64,000 bases of DNA from Hyphomicrobiales bacterium (GTDB lineage: Bacteria > Pseudomonadota > Alphaproteobacteria > Rhizobiales > Rhizobiaceae): positions 131,535-195,534 of the forward strand of contig UBZP01000018.1 in assembly GCA_900469965.1 (NCBI GenBank). Direction: 5' to 3'. The notes under the pieces are model-generated. The model worked only from the letters and a program-made list of their open reading frames with translations, was not told the origin of the DNA and searched no databases. The translations under genes and the position numbers were made by a program. This document shows, piece after piece, positions 1-7,994 of this stretch. Positions within the stretch are counted from its first letter, which is position 1. Every line of letters starts with the position of its first letter.

Positions 1-556
1 GATTGCGGATGCGCCAGAACTTGCGCATGTCCCGCCGGTATTCCGGCGCGTCCGCGACCAGCGTCTCGATGTCGTTGCGGGTCAGGCGCTGCACGCGGGC
101 GTAGAACTCGCCGGGGATGCTGGCGACGCGCTGGGCAAGGCCGCGCAGCATCGCCTCGATCTGGGCGACCATCGGCACCGAAGGCAGGAGGCCGACCACG
201 ATCAGGGCCGCGCCGAACGGCCATGCCATGCCCTGGAAGGGGGCCTGCGCGCCGGTCGGATCGTTGGCGATGAGCAGCACGACGGGCTTGGCCGTGCACA
301 TGAAGAGATAGAGGAACTCCAGGAAGATCAGGTAGAGCACGAAGGAGCGGTTGAAGATCGAGCGTCCGACGATGTCGCCCATCGTCAGCATCTTGGTGAA
401 GTCAAATTCCTCGCCCTTCGGCGGTCGCGTGAATTCCTCGATGCGCTTTCTCGCATAGAGCGCGATCACGATCGCGCCGATTGCGAGCGACAACGCAAAG
501 GAACTCTGCTCGCTGAGAAAACCAGCGACCTGATCCTGTGCCGGGACGGTGGCCAT
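1..556 (-). CDS. Integral membrane protein of unknown function (3' end outside window)
   Basis: The frame opens with ATG at 556 and stays open to the window edge, so 185 N-terminal residues are seen and the C-terminus is missing. Three hydrophobic stretches suggest membrane segments: near residues 14-28 (FLSEQSSFALSLAIGAIVIA region), around 65-80 (SFVLYLIFLEFLYLFM) and around 100-115 (FGAALIVVGLLPSV). The first is followed by a basic cytoplasmic-type segment (ARKRIEEFTRPPKGEEF). I do not recognise a family. It starts 6 bp after the stop of a tiny secreted-peptide gene on the same strand, so the two are probably co-transcribed. The coding call rests on the long open frame, strong third-position GC and the clean hydrophobicity pattern; the function is unknown. 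Confidence 0.8.
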   Translation of the reverse strand, partial: MATVPAQDQVAGFLSEQSSFALSLAIGAIVIALYARKRIEEFTRPPKGEEFDFTKMLTMGDIVGRSIFNRSFVLYLIFLEFLYLFMCTAKPVVLLIANDPTGAQAPFQGMAWPFGAALIVVGLLPSVPMVAQIEAMLRGLAQRVASIPGEFYARVQRLTRNDIETLVADAPEYRRDMRKFWRIRN

Positions 557-562
557 TGTCGC

Positions 563-697
563 TTAGGTGCACTGGCTGATGCTTGGATTGCACGGGCTCT
601 GGGCCTGCACGCTCCCGCTTGCGACCAGCGCGCCGACCAGGATCAGACCGAATACAAGCAATGGGACTTTGAAAGGCACCGCAAATGCTATTGCCAT
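563..697 (-). CDS. Small secreted or membrane-anchored peptide, 44 aa
   Basis: A short frame starts with ATG at 697 behind a strong Shine-Dalgarno (GAGGGAGG) and stops with TAA at 563-565. The product has a short N-terminus with one Lys, a hydrophobic core (VPLLVFGLILVGALVASG) and an Ala-X-Ala-like end (SVQA|Q), which is a plausible signal peptidase I site. The mature remainder would be only about 12 residues with two cysteines (QSPCNPSISQCT), which could form a disulfide. It lies 6 bp upstream of the membrane protein on the same strand. Function is unknown; the signal sequence, ribosome binding site and spacing support a real gene. Confidence 0.6.
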   Translation of the reverse strand: MAIAFAVPFKVPLLVFGLILVGALVASGSVQAQSPCNPSISQCT

Positions 698-887
698 GGC
701 AGCCTCCCTCGAAACGCGCAAATATGATCCGTCTCTTGAAAATCAAAGTCAACTTATCCCTGCTAAGTACCCCTTTCGGTTGCGGCATGCCTCTTCCGTC
801 CGAACGGCTGCGGGCCGGGCAGGGGCGTAACATTTCGGCCACGGTCATGGCCATTGCGGCGGGGTCGGGAGGCCCGGCGCTAAAGTA

Positions 888-901
888 TTGATTCATCTCA
901 A
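888..901. promoter_or_regulatory. FNR/FixK-type box (TTGATTCATCTCAA)
   Basis: TTGAT-N4-CTCAA matches the FNR/FixK consensus TTGAT-N4-ATCAA at nine of ten fixed positions. It sits in the divergent intergenic space, about 82 bp before the ompW start and about 190 bp from the small peptide start. OmpW-family genes are under FNR control in several proteobacteria, so oxygen-responsive expression of ompW is a reasonable inference. Confidence 0.5.
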
Positions 902-982
902 CCCCCTCTCGTCGCTGCGGACGATAGTGGCCGCGGTGCAGCGCCTCGTGCCGCTGTCGTTGATCGACGAAGGAGAGAAGAG

Positions 983-1675
983 ATGTCGAACACCCTGACC
1001 CGTCCCCTGAGCCTTGTTGCGGCCATCGCACTTGCGGCGATCGGGCAGGCTGCCGCGGCGGCGGACCTGACGCCACCGGCGGCCGCGGCGGCGGAAGCGG
1101 CGGATGTGGAGGCCCTTGGCCCCTGGCAGATCCGTTTGCGGGCGCTCGGCGTCATCACCCGCGATTCCGGCCATGTGAACGGCATCGACGGCTCGGACCT
1201 CTCCTACAGCGACACCGTCGTTCCGGAGCTCGACATCTCCTATTACTTCACCGACAACATCGCGGCCGAACTGATCCTGGGCACGACCTATGCCAATATT
1301 GACGCCGCCGGCTCGATCGATGCGCTCGGCAAGGTCGGCAAGACCTGGCTTCTGCCGCCGACGCTGACGCTGCAGTACCACTTCACCGATTTTGGCGCGT
1401 TCAAGCCCTATATGGGCGCGGGTGTGAACTACACGCTGTTCTACAACCAGTCCGGCAAGGGCGCCTTTTCCGACCTCGACGTCGAGAACGAGTTCGGCGC
1501 GGCCCTGCAGGTCGGCTTCGACTACATGGTCGACGAGCACTGGGGCGTGAACTTCGACGTCAAGAAGCTGTTCCTCGAGCCGGAATGGAAGGTCAATCTC
1601 GACGGCGCCCCCCTGTCGGGCAAGGCCAAGCTCGATCCCTGGCTGATCGGCACGGGCATCACCTACCGCTTCTGA
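983..1675 (+). CDS. ompW: OmpW-family outer membrane protein
   Basis: The 230-residue product begins with a signal peptide (about residues 1-26, ending AAAAADL) followed by the alternating amphipathic beta-strand pattern of an eight-stranded OmpW barrel. Family hallmarks include the YYFTDNIAAELI segment, the LPPTLTLQYHFT strand, KPYMGAGVNYTLFY, and the terminal aromatic residue of outer membrane proteins (ITYRF). ATG at 983 follows AGGAGAGAAG. OmpW proteins form a narrow hydrophobic channel in the outer membrane. An FNR/FixK-like box lies upstream. A 9-bp inverted repeat (1680-1688 with 1698-1706) follows the stop but has no T-run, so it is at best a weak terminator. Confidence 0.92.
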   Translation: MSNTLTRPLSLVAAIALAAIGQAAAAADLTPPAAAAAEAADVEALGPWQIRLRALGVITRDSGHVNGIDGSDLSYSDTVVPELDISYYFTDNIAAELILGTTYANIDAAGSIDALGKVGKTWLLPPTLTLQYHFTDFGAFKPYMGAGVNYTLFYNQSGKGAFSDLDVENEFGAALQVGFDYMVDEHWGVNFDVKKLFLEPEWKVNLDGAPLSGKAKLDPWLIGTGITYRF

Positions 1676-1835
1676 GGACGCTCTTCCGGCAGGGGCACGG
1701 AAGAGCCGCGGTCGCGTTGCGGCCGCGGGCCGGCGCGCTGACGGGGTCGCGCCGGCCATCACCCGTGTTTCAAATGCGCGTGATGGCGCCGGATGGCCAC
1801 GATTTCGGCGAAGCCGCGCCCTACCTCATGCCGTC

Positions 1836-2873
1836 ATGAACAGACGGTCCCTCCTGCTCACCCTTTCCTTCGCGCTCTCTGCCGCACCGCTCGCCGTCCG
1901 GGCACAGACGCCGCCGCCGCCGGCGCCGCCGGCTGCCGATGACGCGGCCGAGCTGACGCGCGTCCTCGACGAGGCCTCGGCGCTCACGCCGCTCAGGACC
2001 GTCATCGTCGCCCGCAACGGCTCCGTCGTCGCCGAGCGCGGCTATCGCGGCCATGCGGCGAGCGAGAGCACCAACATCAAGTCGGCCTCGAAGAGCATCG
2101 TCTCGGCGCTGGTGGGGATCGCCATCGACAAGGGACTTCTGGAAGGTGTTGACCAGCCGATCGCGCCGATCCTCCAGTCCGATCTGCCGGCCGATCCCGA
2201 TCCGCGGCTGGCGCGGGTCACGATCGGCCATCTCCTTTCGATGCAGGCAGGGCTGGAGCGGATGTCGGGGGCCAACTACGGCCGCTGGGTCTCGAGCCGG
2301 AACTGGGTGCGCACGGCGCTTGCGGCGCCGTTCGTGGCCGAGCCGGGCGGGCCGATGCTCTATTCCACCGCCTCGACGCATCTGCTCTCGGCGATCCTGA
2401 CGAAGGTCGGCGGCACGTCGACGCTGGCGCTGGCGCGCGACTGGCTGGGGCCGCTCGAAGGCTTCCGCATCGGCGCCTGGGAGCGCGATCCGCAGGGCAT
2501 CTATCTCGGCGGCAACCAGATGGCGATGAGCGCCCGCTCGCTCCTGGCCTTCGGCGAACTCTATCGCAACGGTGGGCGGACGCCGGAGGGCGAGCAACTG
2601 ATCCCGGAAGGTTGGATCCGCCAGTCCTGGCAGTCGCGCACCAACTCCCGCTTCTCCAACGACGGCTACGGCTATGGCTGGTTCGAGCGGGTGATCGGCG
2701 GCAGGACCGTCCACTTCGCCTGGGGCTATGGCGGGCAGATGCTCTACATCGTGCCGGACCTCGGGCTGACGGTGGTGATGACCTCGGACGAAAGCGGACC
2801 GTCCGCGCGCAACGGATACCGCGACGACCTGCATGCCCTCCTGGCGAGGATCATCGGCACGGCGGAGGGCTGA
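1836..2873 (+). CDS. Serine hydrolase, class C beta-lactamase-like
   Basis: The 345-residue product has a signal peptide (residues 1 to about 23, ending VRA|Q), so it is probably periplasmic. The SxxK catalytic motif of class C beta-lactamases and DD-peptidases is at Ser83-Lys86 (SASK), a Tyr-Ser-Thr motif follows near residue 176 (LYSTAST), and a HFAWGYGG segment lies near the C-terminus where the third active-site motif is expected. The family includes esterases, carboxypeptidases and beta-lactamases, and the sequence does not decide which. It appears to be a single-gene unit; ATG at 1836 is taken because the signal peptide starts there. Confidence 0.85.
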   Translation: MNRRSLLLTLSFALSAAPLAVRAQTPPPPAPPAADDAAELTRVLDEASALTPLRTVIVARNGSVVAERGYRGHAASESTNIKSASKSIVSALVGIAIDKGLLEGVDQPIAPILQSDLPADPDPRLARVTIGHLLSMQAGLERMSGANYGRWVSSRNWVRTALAAPFVAEPGGPMLYSTASTHLLSAILTKVGGTSTLALARDWLGPLEGFRIGAWERDPQGIYLGGNQMAMSARSLLAFGELYRNGGRTPEGEQLIPEGWIRQSWQSRTNSRFSNDGYGYGWFERVIGGRTVHFAWGYGGQMLYIVPDLGLTVVMTSDESGPSARNGYRDDLHALLARIIGTAEG

Positions 2874-3048
2874 CGCGGGAAGGCGGCATTTGACAGGTCC
2901 CGGCGGGGCGTGTACGTCATCGCGAAAGGGTGAGAGCCCCTGCCGTCCGCAAGCGCAAGCTTTGGTGAAGTCTCTCGTTCAGGCATCGGTTTTCCAGCTT
3001 GCAAGGCATGCGAACCGGCGGCAATGCGGACTCCCTCCGAAATGACGC

Positions 3049-3513
3049 ATGCAGACACTGGAGAAACCCATGCGTCTGTCGACGCCGCTTCCCTCCCTTG
3101 AAGGCCTGAAGGATCAGGCCAGACGCTTGCGCGCGCGGTTCGAGGCCGAAGGCCAGCCGATCGGCCATTCGCGCGCGCTCGAACTCATTGCCGCGCAATA
3201 CGGCTATCGCGACTGGAATACGCTGCATGCCGCCGTCGGAAACCGGCCGCCCTTCGATCCGTGGCTGCTCGGCTCGCGCGTGCGCGGCCACTATCTCGGC
3301 CAGCCCTTCGATGCGAAGGTCCTGGGCGTGCAGGCGCTGACGGCGCAGCCGGGGCACTACCGGCTGACGCTGCATTTCGACCAGCCGGTCGACGTCGTCA
3401 CCTTCGAGAGCTTCTCCGCCTTCCGCCAGCGCGTCAACTGCACGGTCGACGCAACGGGCCGGACGGCGGCGAAGACCTCCGACGGCCGGCCGCATCTGGA
3501 GCTGGAGTGGTAG
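3049..3513 (+). CDS. Glyoxalase-related (Glyoxalase_8-type) protein
   Basis: A 154-residue soluble protein. The first 70 residues (SLEGLKDQARRLRARFEAEG, then SHSRALELIAAQYGYRDWNTLHA with H in the variant GHSRALEL) match a helical domain often found with or annotated as glyoxalase superfamily proteins. The C-terminal half is a beta-rich module ending in LELEW. A second ATG occurs four codons from an internal Met at residue 9; the upstream ATG at 3049 is kept but the start is uncertain. Molecular function is not established. Confidence 0.7.
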   Translation: MQTLEKPMRLSTPLPSLEGLKDQARRLRARFEAEGQPIGHSRALELIAAQYGYRDWNTLHAAVGNRPPFDPWLLGSRVRGHYLGQPFDAKVLGVQALTAQPGHYRLTLHFDQPVDVVTFESFSAFRQRVNCTVDATGRTAAKTSDGRPHLELEW

Positions 3514-3532
3514 GCACAGGTCCCCCGGATCC

Positions 3533-3931
3533 TCACTTCAGGTTCAATTGCCAGGAGACGCCGAAGCGATCGTTGACCCAGGCGAATTCGCGCGAGAAGC
3601 CGTGGTCTGCGAGCGCCATCAGTTCCTCGCCGCCCTCCGAGAGGGCGGCGTAGATCTCGCGGATCTGTGCCTCGGATTCGCATTCGACGAAGAGCGACAG
3701 CGACGGCGTGAAGGTGAAGGCGTGGGTGACGGGACTGTCGATGCAGAGGATCGACTGGTCGCCGATGTGGAAACGGGCGAGCATGACCGTTCCCTCCGGT
3801 CCTGCTTCGTCCGGGCCGTAGCGGACGATCTCGTCGATGGCGCAATGGGGGAAGAGCGAGGCATAGAAGCCCATCGCCTCTTCCGCCTTGCCTTCCTGGA
3901 ACATCAGGAACGGTTTGACCGAGGCGACCAT
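3533..3931 (-). CDS. VOC-family protein, PhnB-like
   Basis: The 132-residue product is a single vicinal-oxygen-chelate module of the PhnB/3-demethylubiquinone-methyltransferase-like type: KPFLMFQEGKAEEAMGFYAS at the start, HIGDQSILCIDSPV in the middle and the typical ending FGVSWQLNLK. Proteins of this group are cytosolic and often dimeric; many have no proven reaction. It converges on the glyoxalase-related gene just downstream, with only 19 bp between the two stop codons. Confidence 0.88.
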   Translation of the reverse strand: MVASVKPFLMFQEGKAEEAMGFYASLFPHCAIDEIVRYGPDEAGPEGTVMLARFHIGDQSILCIDSPVTHAFTFTPSLSLFVECESEAQIREIYAALSEGGEELMALADHGFSREFAWVNDRFGVSWQLNLK

Positions 3932-4003
3932 GGCATCCTCCCTGGCTTTGCGAATTCGACGGATCTCTGCCGGCCGACAGGTCCGGGAAGGCCTGCCCGG
4001 CCG

Positions 4004-4834
4004 TCAGGAAATGTCCTGGGACATCTCCTCGGCCGGCACCTCCGCCCTGCCGTGAACGCGCACGACGGTTGCCGGAACGCCGGCCACCGTCGTCCTGTCT
4101 TCCACCGGCTTCAGCACGACGCTGCCGGCTGCGACCTTGCTGCACGCGCCGACCTCGAAATTGCCGAGGATCTTCGCGCCGGCGCCGATCATCACGCCCC
4201 GGCGCACCTTCGGATGGCGGTCGCCGACGTCGCGACCGGTGCCGCCGAGGGTGACATCCTGCAGGATCGAGACGTCGTCCTCGACGACGGCGGTCTCGCC
4301 GATGACGATGCCGGAGCCGTGGTCGAGCATGACGCCGGAGCCGATGCGGGCTGCCGGGTGGATGTCGACGTCGAAGGCGAGGGCGGCCTGGCTTGCGAGA
4401 AAGCGCGCGCCTTCCTGCCGGCCGTCCTGCCAGAGGCGATGGGCGAAGCGGTAGGTCTGCAGCGCCTGGAAGCCCTTGAGATTGAGCAGGACGTGGCACG
4501 GGCCGGGGCAGGCGGGATCGCGGGTGACGACGGCTGCGATATCGGCTTCTGTGGCGCGCAGCAGCTCGTCATCCGCTGTGCCCGTCATCAGCTGTTCCAG
4601 CGTGGCGCGGTCGACACCACCGCCGGACAGCCGTGCTGCCAGGACGCGCGCCAGCATCTGCAGGCCGGACGCGGACACCAGGACCGGCTGGACAAGCGGG
4701 CGCAGCATCGGCTCGCGCTCCGCCAATGCCGCGGCTTCGGCGCGTATCACGGCCCAGACGGGCCCTTCCGTGCCGATGAGGCCGGTTGTGTCCCGTGCGA
4801 CGACCGGCGGCTTGCCCTGCAGCTTGCCTTGCAT
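4004..4834 (-). CDS. cysE: Serine O-acetyltransferase
   Basis: The 276-residue product has the CysE layout: an N-terminal helical domain (residues 20-150, with ILVALLEQ-like segments) followed by a left-handed beta-helix of hexapeptide repeats (about 165-245: HPAARIGSGVMLDHGSGIVI, GETAVVEDDVSILQDVTLGG, KVRRGVMIGAGAKILGNFEV). The catalytic His/Asp region (FDVDIHPAARIG, MLDHGSG) is present. It makes O-acetylserine from serine and acetyl-CoA, the first step of cysteine synthesis. The start at 4834 follows AGGGAGG at good spacing. It stands alone, downstream of the WD40/CobW pair. Confidence 0.93.
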   Translation of the reverse strand: MQGKLQGKPPVVARDTTGLIGTEGPVWAVIRAEAAALAEREPMLRPLVQPVLVSASGLQMLARVLAARLSGGGVDRATLEQLMTGTADDELLRATEADIAAVVTRDPACPGPCHVLLNLKGFQALQTYRFAHRLWQDGRQEGARFLASQAALAFDVDIHPAARIGSGVMLDHGSGIVIGETAVVEDDVSILQDVTLGGTGRDVGDRHPKVRRGVMIGAGAKILGNFEVGACSKVAAGSVVLKPVEDRTTVAGVPATVVRVHGRAEVPAEEMSQDIS

Positions 4835-4930
4835 GCGGCCTCCCTGGTCTACCCTTCTGCCTTCGTCCGGCGGGCGGTTTCCATCCTGGCACCCTGCCGG
4901 GAATTCGGGCCGGAATTGCGTTGCCCGCCT

Positions 4931-5920
4931 TCAGCCGGCGATGTCGATCACGCCACAGTCTCCCGCTTCGCTGGCGAAGGCAAGCAGCTTGCCGCTGCCG
5001 CTCCAGGCGAGCGAGGAGATTGCGCCCTTGCCGGGCCGGCGCAGCATGACCTCGCGGTTGTCGGAGAAGCGGGCCGCGAGCACCATGCCGTCCGAATAGC
5101 CGATCGCGACGACGTCTTCCGCCGGATGGCAGGCGACCGCGGTCACCATCACGTCGCCGCGGGTGCCGAGCTCCAGCGGTGCCTTGCCCATCGGGCCGTC
5201 CTTGGAGGCAAACGGCCAGACGATCGCCGCCGGCGCGCCGGAGGAGGCGAGCCACTTGCCCTTGGCCGACCAGGACAAGGATTTCACCTTGGCGGGGTAA
5301 CCGGTCATGCGCATGTGGCGGGTGTCGCCGCCCGGCTTGCTATCGAGCTTCCAGCCGTGCAGGGCGTTCTCCTGCATGCTGGTGACGAGGAAGCGGCCGT
5401 CGGGCGAGAAGGTGACGCCGGTATGGGCGCCCTTCCATTCCAGGTCGACCGGCTGGCCGGCCATCGCCACCCAGTGCAGCGAGGCGCCGTTGTAGCGGGC
5501 GACGGCGATGCGCAGGCCCTTCGGCGCGAAGGCGACGCCCTCGACGGTGCGGCTTTCGGCAAATTCCTTGATCGTGCCATCGGCAAGGCGCACACGCGTC
5601 GTCCGGCCCTCGGCGAAGGCGACGGCGCCCTGCGGGCCGGCGGCAACGACGGAGATCCACTTGCGCGGTACTTCCGCCAGAAGGGTGGCGGTCCCGTCGG
5701 CGGCGATGCGGAAAACCTTTCCGTCCTCGCCGCCGGTGACGAGCGTATCGCTCGCCTCGTCACGGACGCAGGCAAGCAGCCCGTCATTGGCCTCGGTCAC
5801 CTTATGGCCATGGTCGAGCCGGTGGATCGCGCCGATGGCAGAGGCAAAGAAAGGGATGTCGCCGAGGAAGGCCGTGGCGACGACATGGCCGTCAAGATCG
5901 AGGGGGGCGACGGTGGGCAT
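4931..5920 (-). CDS. WD40-repeat protein paired with CobW-type GTPase
   Basis: The 329-residue product is built of degenerate WD40 repeats, consistent with a single seven-bladed beta-propeller; repeat cores such as GVTFSPDGRFLVTSMQENAL-, SLSWSAKGKWLASSG and SLAWSGSGKLLAFASEAGD are visible. There is no signal peptide. Its ATG shares a base with the stop of the upstream GTPase gene (TGATG), so translation is probably coupled. The same pair occurs in other Rhizobiales, where it is usually associated with zinc homeostasis; the role of the propeller itself is not known to me. Confidence 0.85.
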   Translation of the reverse strand: MPTVAPLDLDGHVVATAFLGDIPFFASAIGAIHRLDHGHKVTEANDGLLACVRDEASDTLVTGGEDGKVFRIAADGTATLLAEVPRKWISVVAAGPQGAVAFAEGRTTRVRLADGTIKEFAESRTVEGVAFAPKGLRIAVARYNGASLHWVAMAGQPVDLEWKGAHTGVTFSPDGRFLVTSMQENALHGWKLDSKPGGDTRHMRMTGYPAKVKSLSWSAKGKWLASSGAPAAIVWPFASKDGPMGKAPLELGTRGDVMVTAVACHPAEDVVAIGYSDGMVLAARFSDNREVMLRRPGKGAISSLAWSGSGKLLAFASEAGDCGVIDIAG

Positions 5921-7014
5921 CAGTTGGCTTGTGCCTCGCAGGCCTTGAAGGTGCGCTCGATCTTCTCGCGGTCGAGGTCGCGGCCGATGAAGACGAGGCG
6001 GCTCTCGCGCTTCTCGCCGTCCTTCCAGGCGCGCTGGTGGTCGCCCTCGACGATCATGTGCACGCCCTGGACGACATAGCGCTCGTCGTCGCCGGCAAAG
6101 GCGATGATGCCCTTCAGCCGCAGGATGTTCGGGCCGTCCGTCTGGGTGATCTTCTGGATCCAGGGGAAGAAGCGGTCCGGATTCATCTCGCCGCCGCGCA
6201 GCGAGATCGACTGCACCGTGACGTCGTGGATCGGCGAGGGGCCGTGGTCGTGGTGGTGATGATGATCGTGACCATGGTCGTGATCGTGGTCATGATGGTG
6301 GTCGTGGCCGTGATCGTGGTCGCAATCGGGGCCGCAGACATGGTCGGGATGGTCGTGGTCGAGGAAGTGCGGGTCGTTCTCCAGCGCACGCTCGAGATTG
6401 AACGCGCCCTGATCCAGCACCTTGGTCAGGTCGATGTCCGAACGGCTGGTGCGGTAGATGCGCGCCGACGGATTGATGGCGCGGACGGTCGCCTCGACGA
6501 CCGCCAGTTCTTCCGGCGTGACGAGGTCGGTCTTGTTCAGGAGCACGACGTCGGCAAAGGCGATCTGGTCCTCCGCCTCGCGGCTGTCCTTCAGCCGCAG
6601 CGGCAGGTGCTTGGCGTCGACCAGGGCGACGACGGCGTCGAGCTCGGTCTTGGAGCGCACGTCGTCGTCCATGAAGAAGGTCTGGGCGACGGGGACGGGG
6701 TCTGCGAGGCCGGTCGTCTCGACGATGATGGCGTCGAAGCGGCCGGGACGGCGCATCAGGCCCTCGACGACGCGGATCAGGTCGCCGCGGACGGTGCAGC
6801 AGATGCAGCCGTTGTTCATCTCGTAGATCTCCTCGTCGGATTCGACGATGAGGTCGTTGTCGATGCCGATCTCGCCGAACTCGTTGACGATGACGGCATA
6901 TTTCCGGCCGTGGTTCTCCGACAGGATGCGGTTCAGGAGCGTCGTCTTGCCGGCGCCGAGATAGCCGGTGAGGACGGTGACGGGAACGGGCTTTTGTGTG
7001 GCGGTGTCGGTCAT
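5920..7014 (-). CDS. CobW/COG0523-family GTPase, probable zinc chaperone
   Basis: The 364-residue product has the COG0523 G3E GTPase features: a Walker A GYLGAGKT at residues 17-24, the metal-binding CxCC motif at 70-73 (GCICC), NEFGEIG, and an NKTD guanine-specificity motif. A histidine/aspartate-rich loop lies near residues 205-245 (repeated HD and HHD), followed by the CobW C-terminal domain. Such proteins deliver metal, here probably zinc, to client proteins. I choose ATG at 7014 (MTDTATQK) rather than an in-frame codon at 7071, because homologues begin just before the P-loop. No clear Zur operator was recognised upstream. Confidence 0.9.
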   Translation of the reverse strand: MTDTATQKPVPVTVLTGYLGAGKTTLLNRILSENHGRKYAVIVNEFGEIGIDNDLIVESDEEIYEMNNGCICCTVRGDLIRVVEGLMRRPGRFDAIIVETTGLADPVPVAQTFFMDDDVRSKTELDAVVALVDAKHLPLRLKDSREAEDQIAFADVVLLNKTDLVTPEELAVVEATVRAINPSARIYRTSRSDIDLTKVLDQGAFNLERALENDPHFLDHDHPDHVCGPDCDHDHGHDHHHDHDHDHGHDHHHHHDHGPSPIHDVTVQSISLRGGEMNPDRFFPWIQKITQTDGPNILRLKGIIAFAGDDERYVVQGVHMIVEGDHQRAWKDGEKRESRLVFIGRDLDREKIERTFKACEAQAN

Positions 7015-7104
7015 GACAGGATCCCTGAAAGTTTCAGCCCTCATATAGGGCGCGGGGTGCGGTCGCCGCAATACGTGGCGTGCGCCGCTTGGACGATTGA
7101 CGCG

Positions 7105-7911
7105 TCAGCGCAGCGTGGCCGCGTCGAAGGCGTGCACGTCCTGCAGGAGTTCGACGAGGCCGGCGGTGGCGTGGGCCAGCAGTTGCTCGCCGCGTTCGGC
7201 CGTCGCTCTCGTTGCGTCGCCGGCCGCGCCCTTGACGTTGAGGTCCGACATCTTCCAGCCGAAGGCGTGCGGACCGTAGGCGCGCAGGTACCGAAAGTCG
7301 CAGGCGAGATCGGACTGGCGGGAGGAGAACCGCTCGACCTTGTCGAGGCGGACCAGCTCCGGGTGGATCGCCAGCATCACAGAGGTCTCGATGTCGCCGC
7401 CGTGGATGTCGATCGCCTTGTCCTCCGGCGCGATCCAGCCGTCCGGCTGGCCGAAGCGGGTCCAGCTCGTCGCCACCGCCAGCATGTCGAGGCGCACGCG
7501 CGCCTCGGTCGCCACGATCGTCATCAGCGGCGAATTGCCGCCATGGGCGTTCAGCATGACGAACTTGCGCACACCCTGCCCGGCGAGGTCGGCGGCGATG
7601 CCGAGCCAGCGCCGCACGGCTTCGTCCCAGCCGAGCGATTGCGTGCCCGGCACGTCGAGATGCTCGGGGGAATAGCCGACCTTCTCGGTCGGCAGGAAGG
7701 TGACGGGCAGATCGGCGGGAAGGGTTGCGACGAGGCGGTCGACGATCGCGTCGGCGATCAGCCAGTCCGTCTCGAAGGGGAGGTGCGGCCCATGCCCTTC
7801 ATGGGCGCCGAGCGGAAGCACTGCGATCCAGTGTGCGCGCGCAGTCTGCGGCAGGGCCGGATCATTGTCCTGCCAGCGTCGCGCGGGTCGGAGCGTCATC
7901 GGGCTCGCCAT
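7105..7911 (-). CDS. Creatininase-family amidohydrolase-like protein
   Basis: The 268-residue product carries the creatininase-family metal-binding signature near the N-terminus (LPLGAHEGHGPHLPFETD) and the later NAHGGN motif (MLNAHGGNSP) and SVMLAIHPELV. These supply the Glu/His/Asp ligands of the two-metal site. Members include creatininase, formylaminopyrimidine-type amidohydrolases and mycofactocin-associated peptidases. Nothing around it (no mycofactocin genes, no creatine pathway) points to one substrate. It is divergent from the MarR gene 84 bp away. Confidence 0.85.
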   Translation of the reverse strand: MASPMTLRPARRWQDNDPALPQTARAHWIAVLPLGAHEGHGPHLPFETDWLIADAIVDRLVATLPADLPVTFLPTEKVGYSPEHLDVPGTQSLGWDEAVRRWLGIAADLAGQGVRKFVMLNAHGGNSPLMTIVATEARVRLDMLAVATSWTRFGQPDGWIAPEDKAIDIHGGDIETSVMLAIHPELVRLDKVERFSSRQSDLACDFRYLRAYGPHAFGWKMSDLNVKGAAGDATRATAERGEQLLAHATAGLVELLQDVHAFDAATLR

Positions 7912-7994
7912 TTCATGTCTTGCGCAAGTCTTGTCGTCAACGGGTCGCCTCTGTCATACAAGGTGACGGCGGTGAAGCAAGATCGGGAGGCCCC

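Noticed and set aside
1680..1706. Hairpin after ompW
   Set aside because: Stem is perfect but no T-run follows, so a terminator call is not justified.
6230..6330. GT/GA-rich low-complexity stretch, first taken for a simple repeat
   Set aside because: It is the codon pattern of the His/Asp loop in the CobW GTPase.
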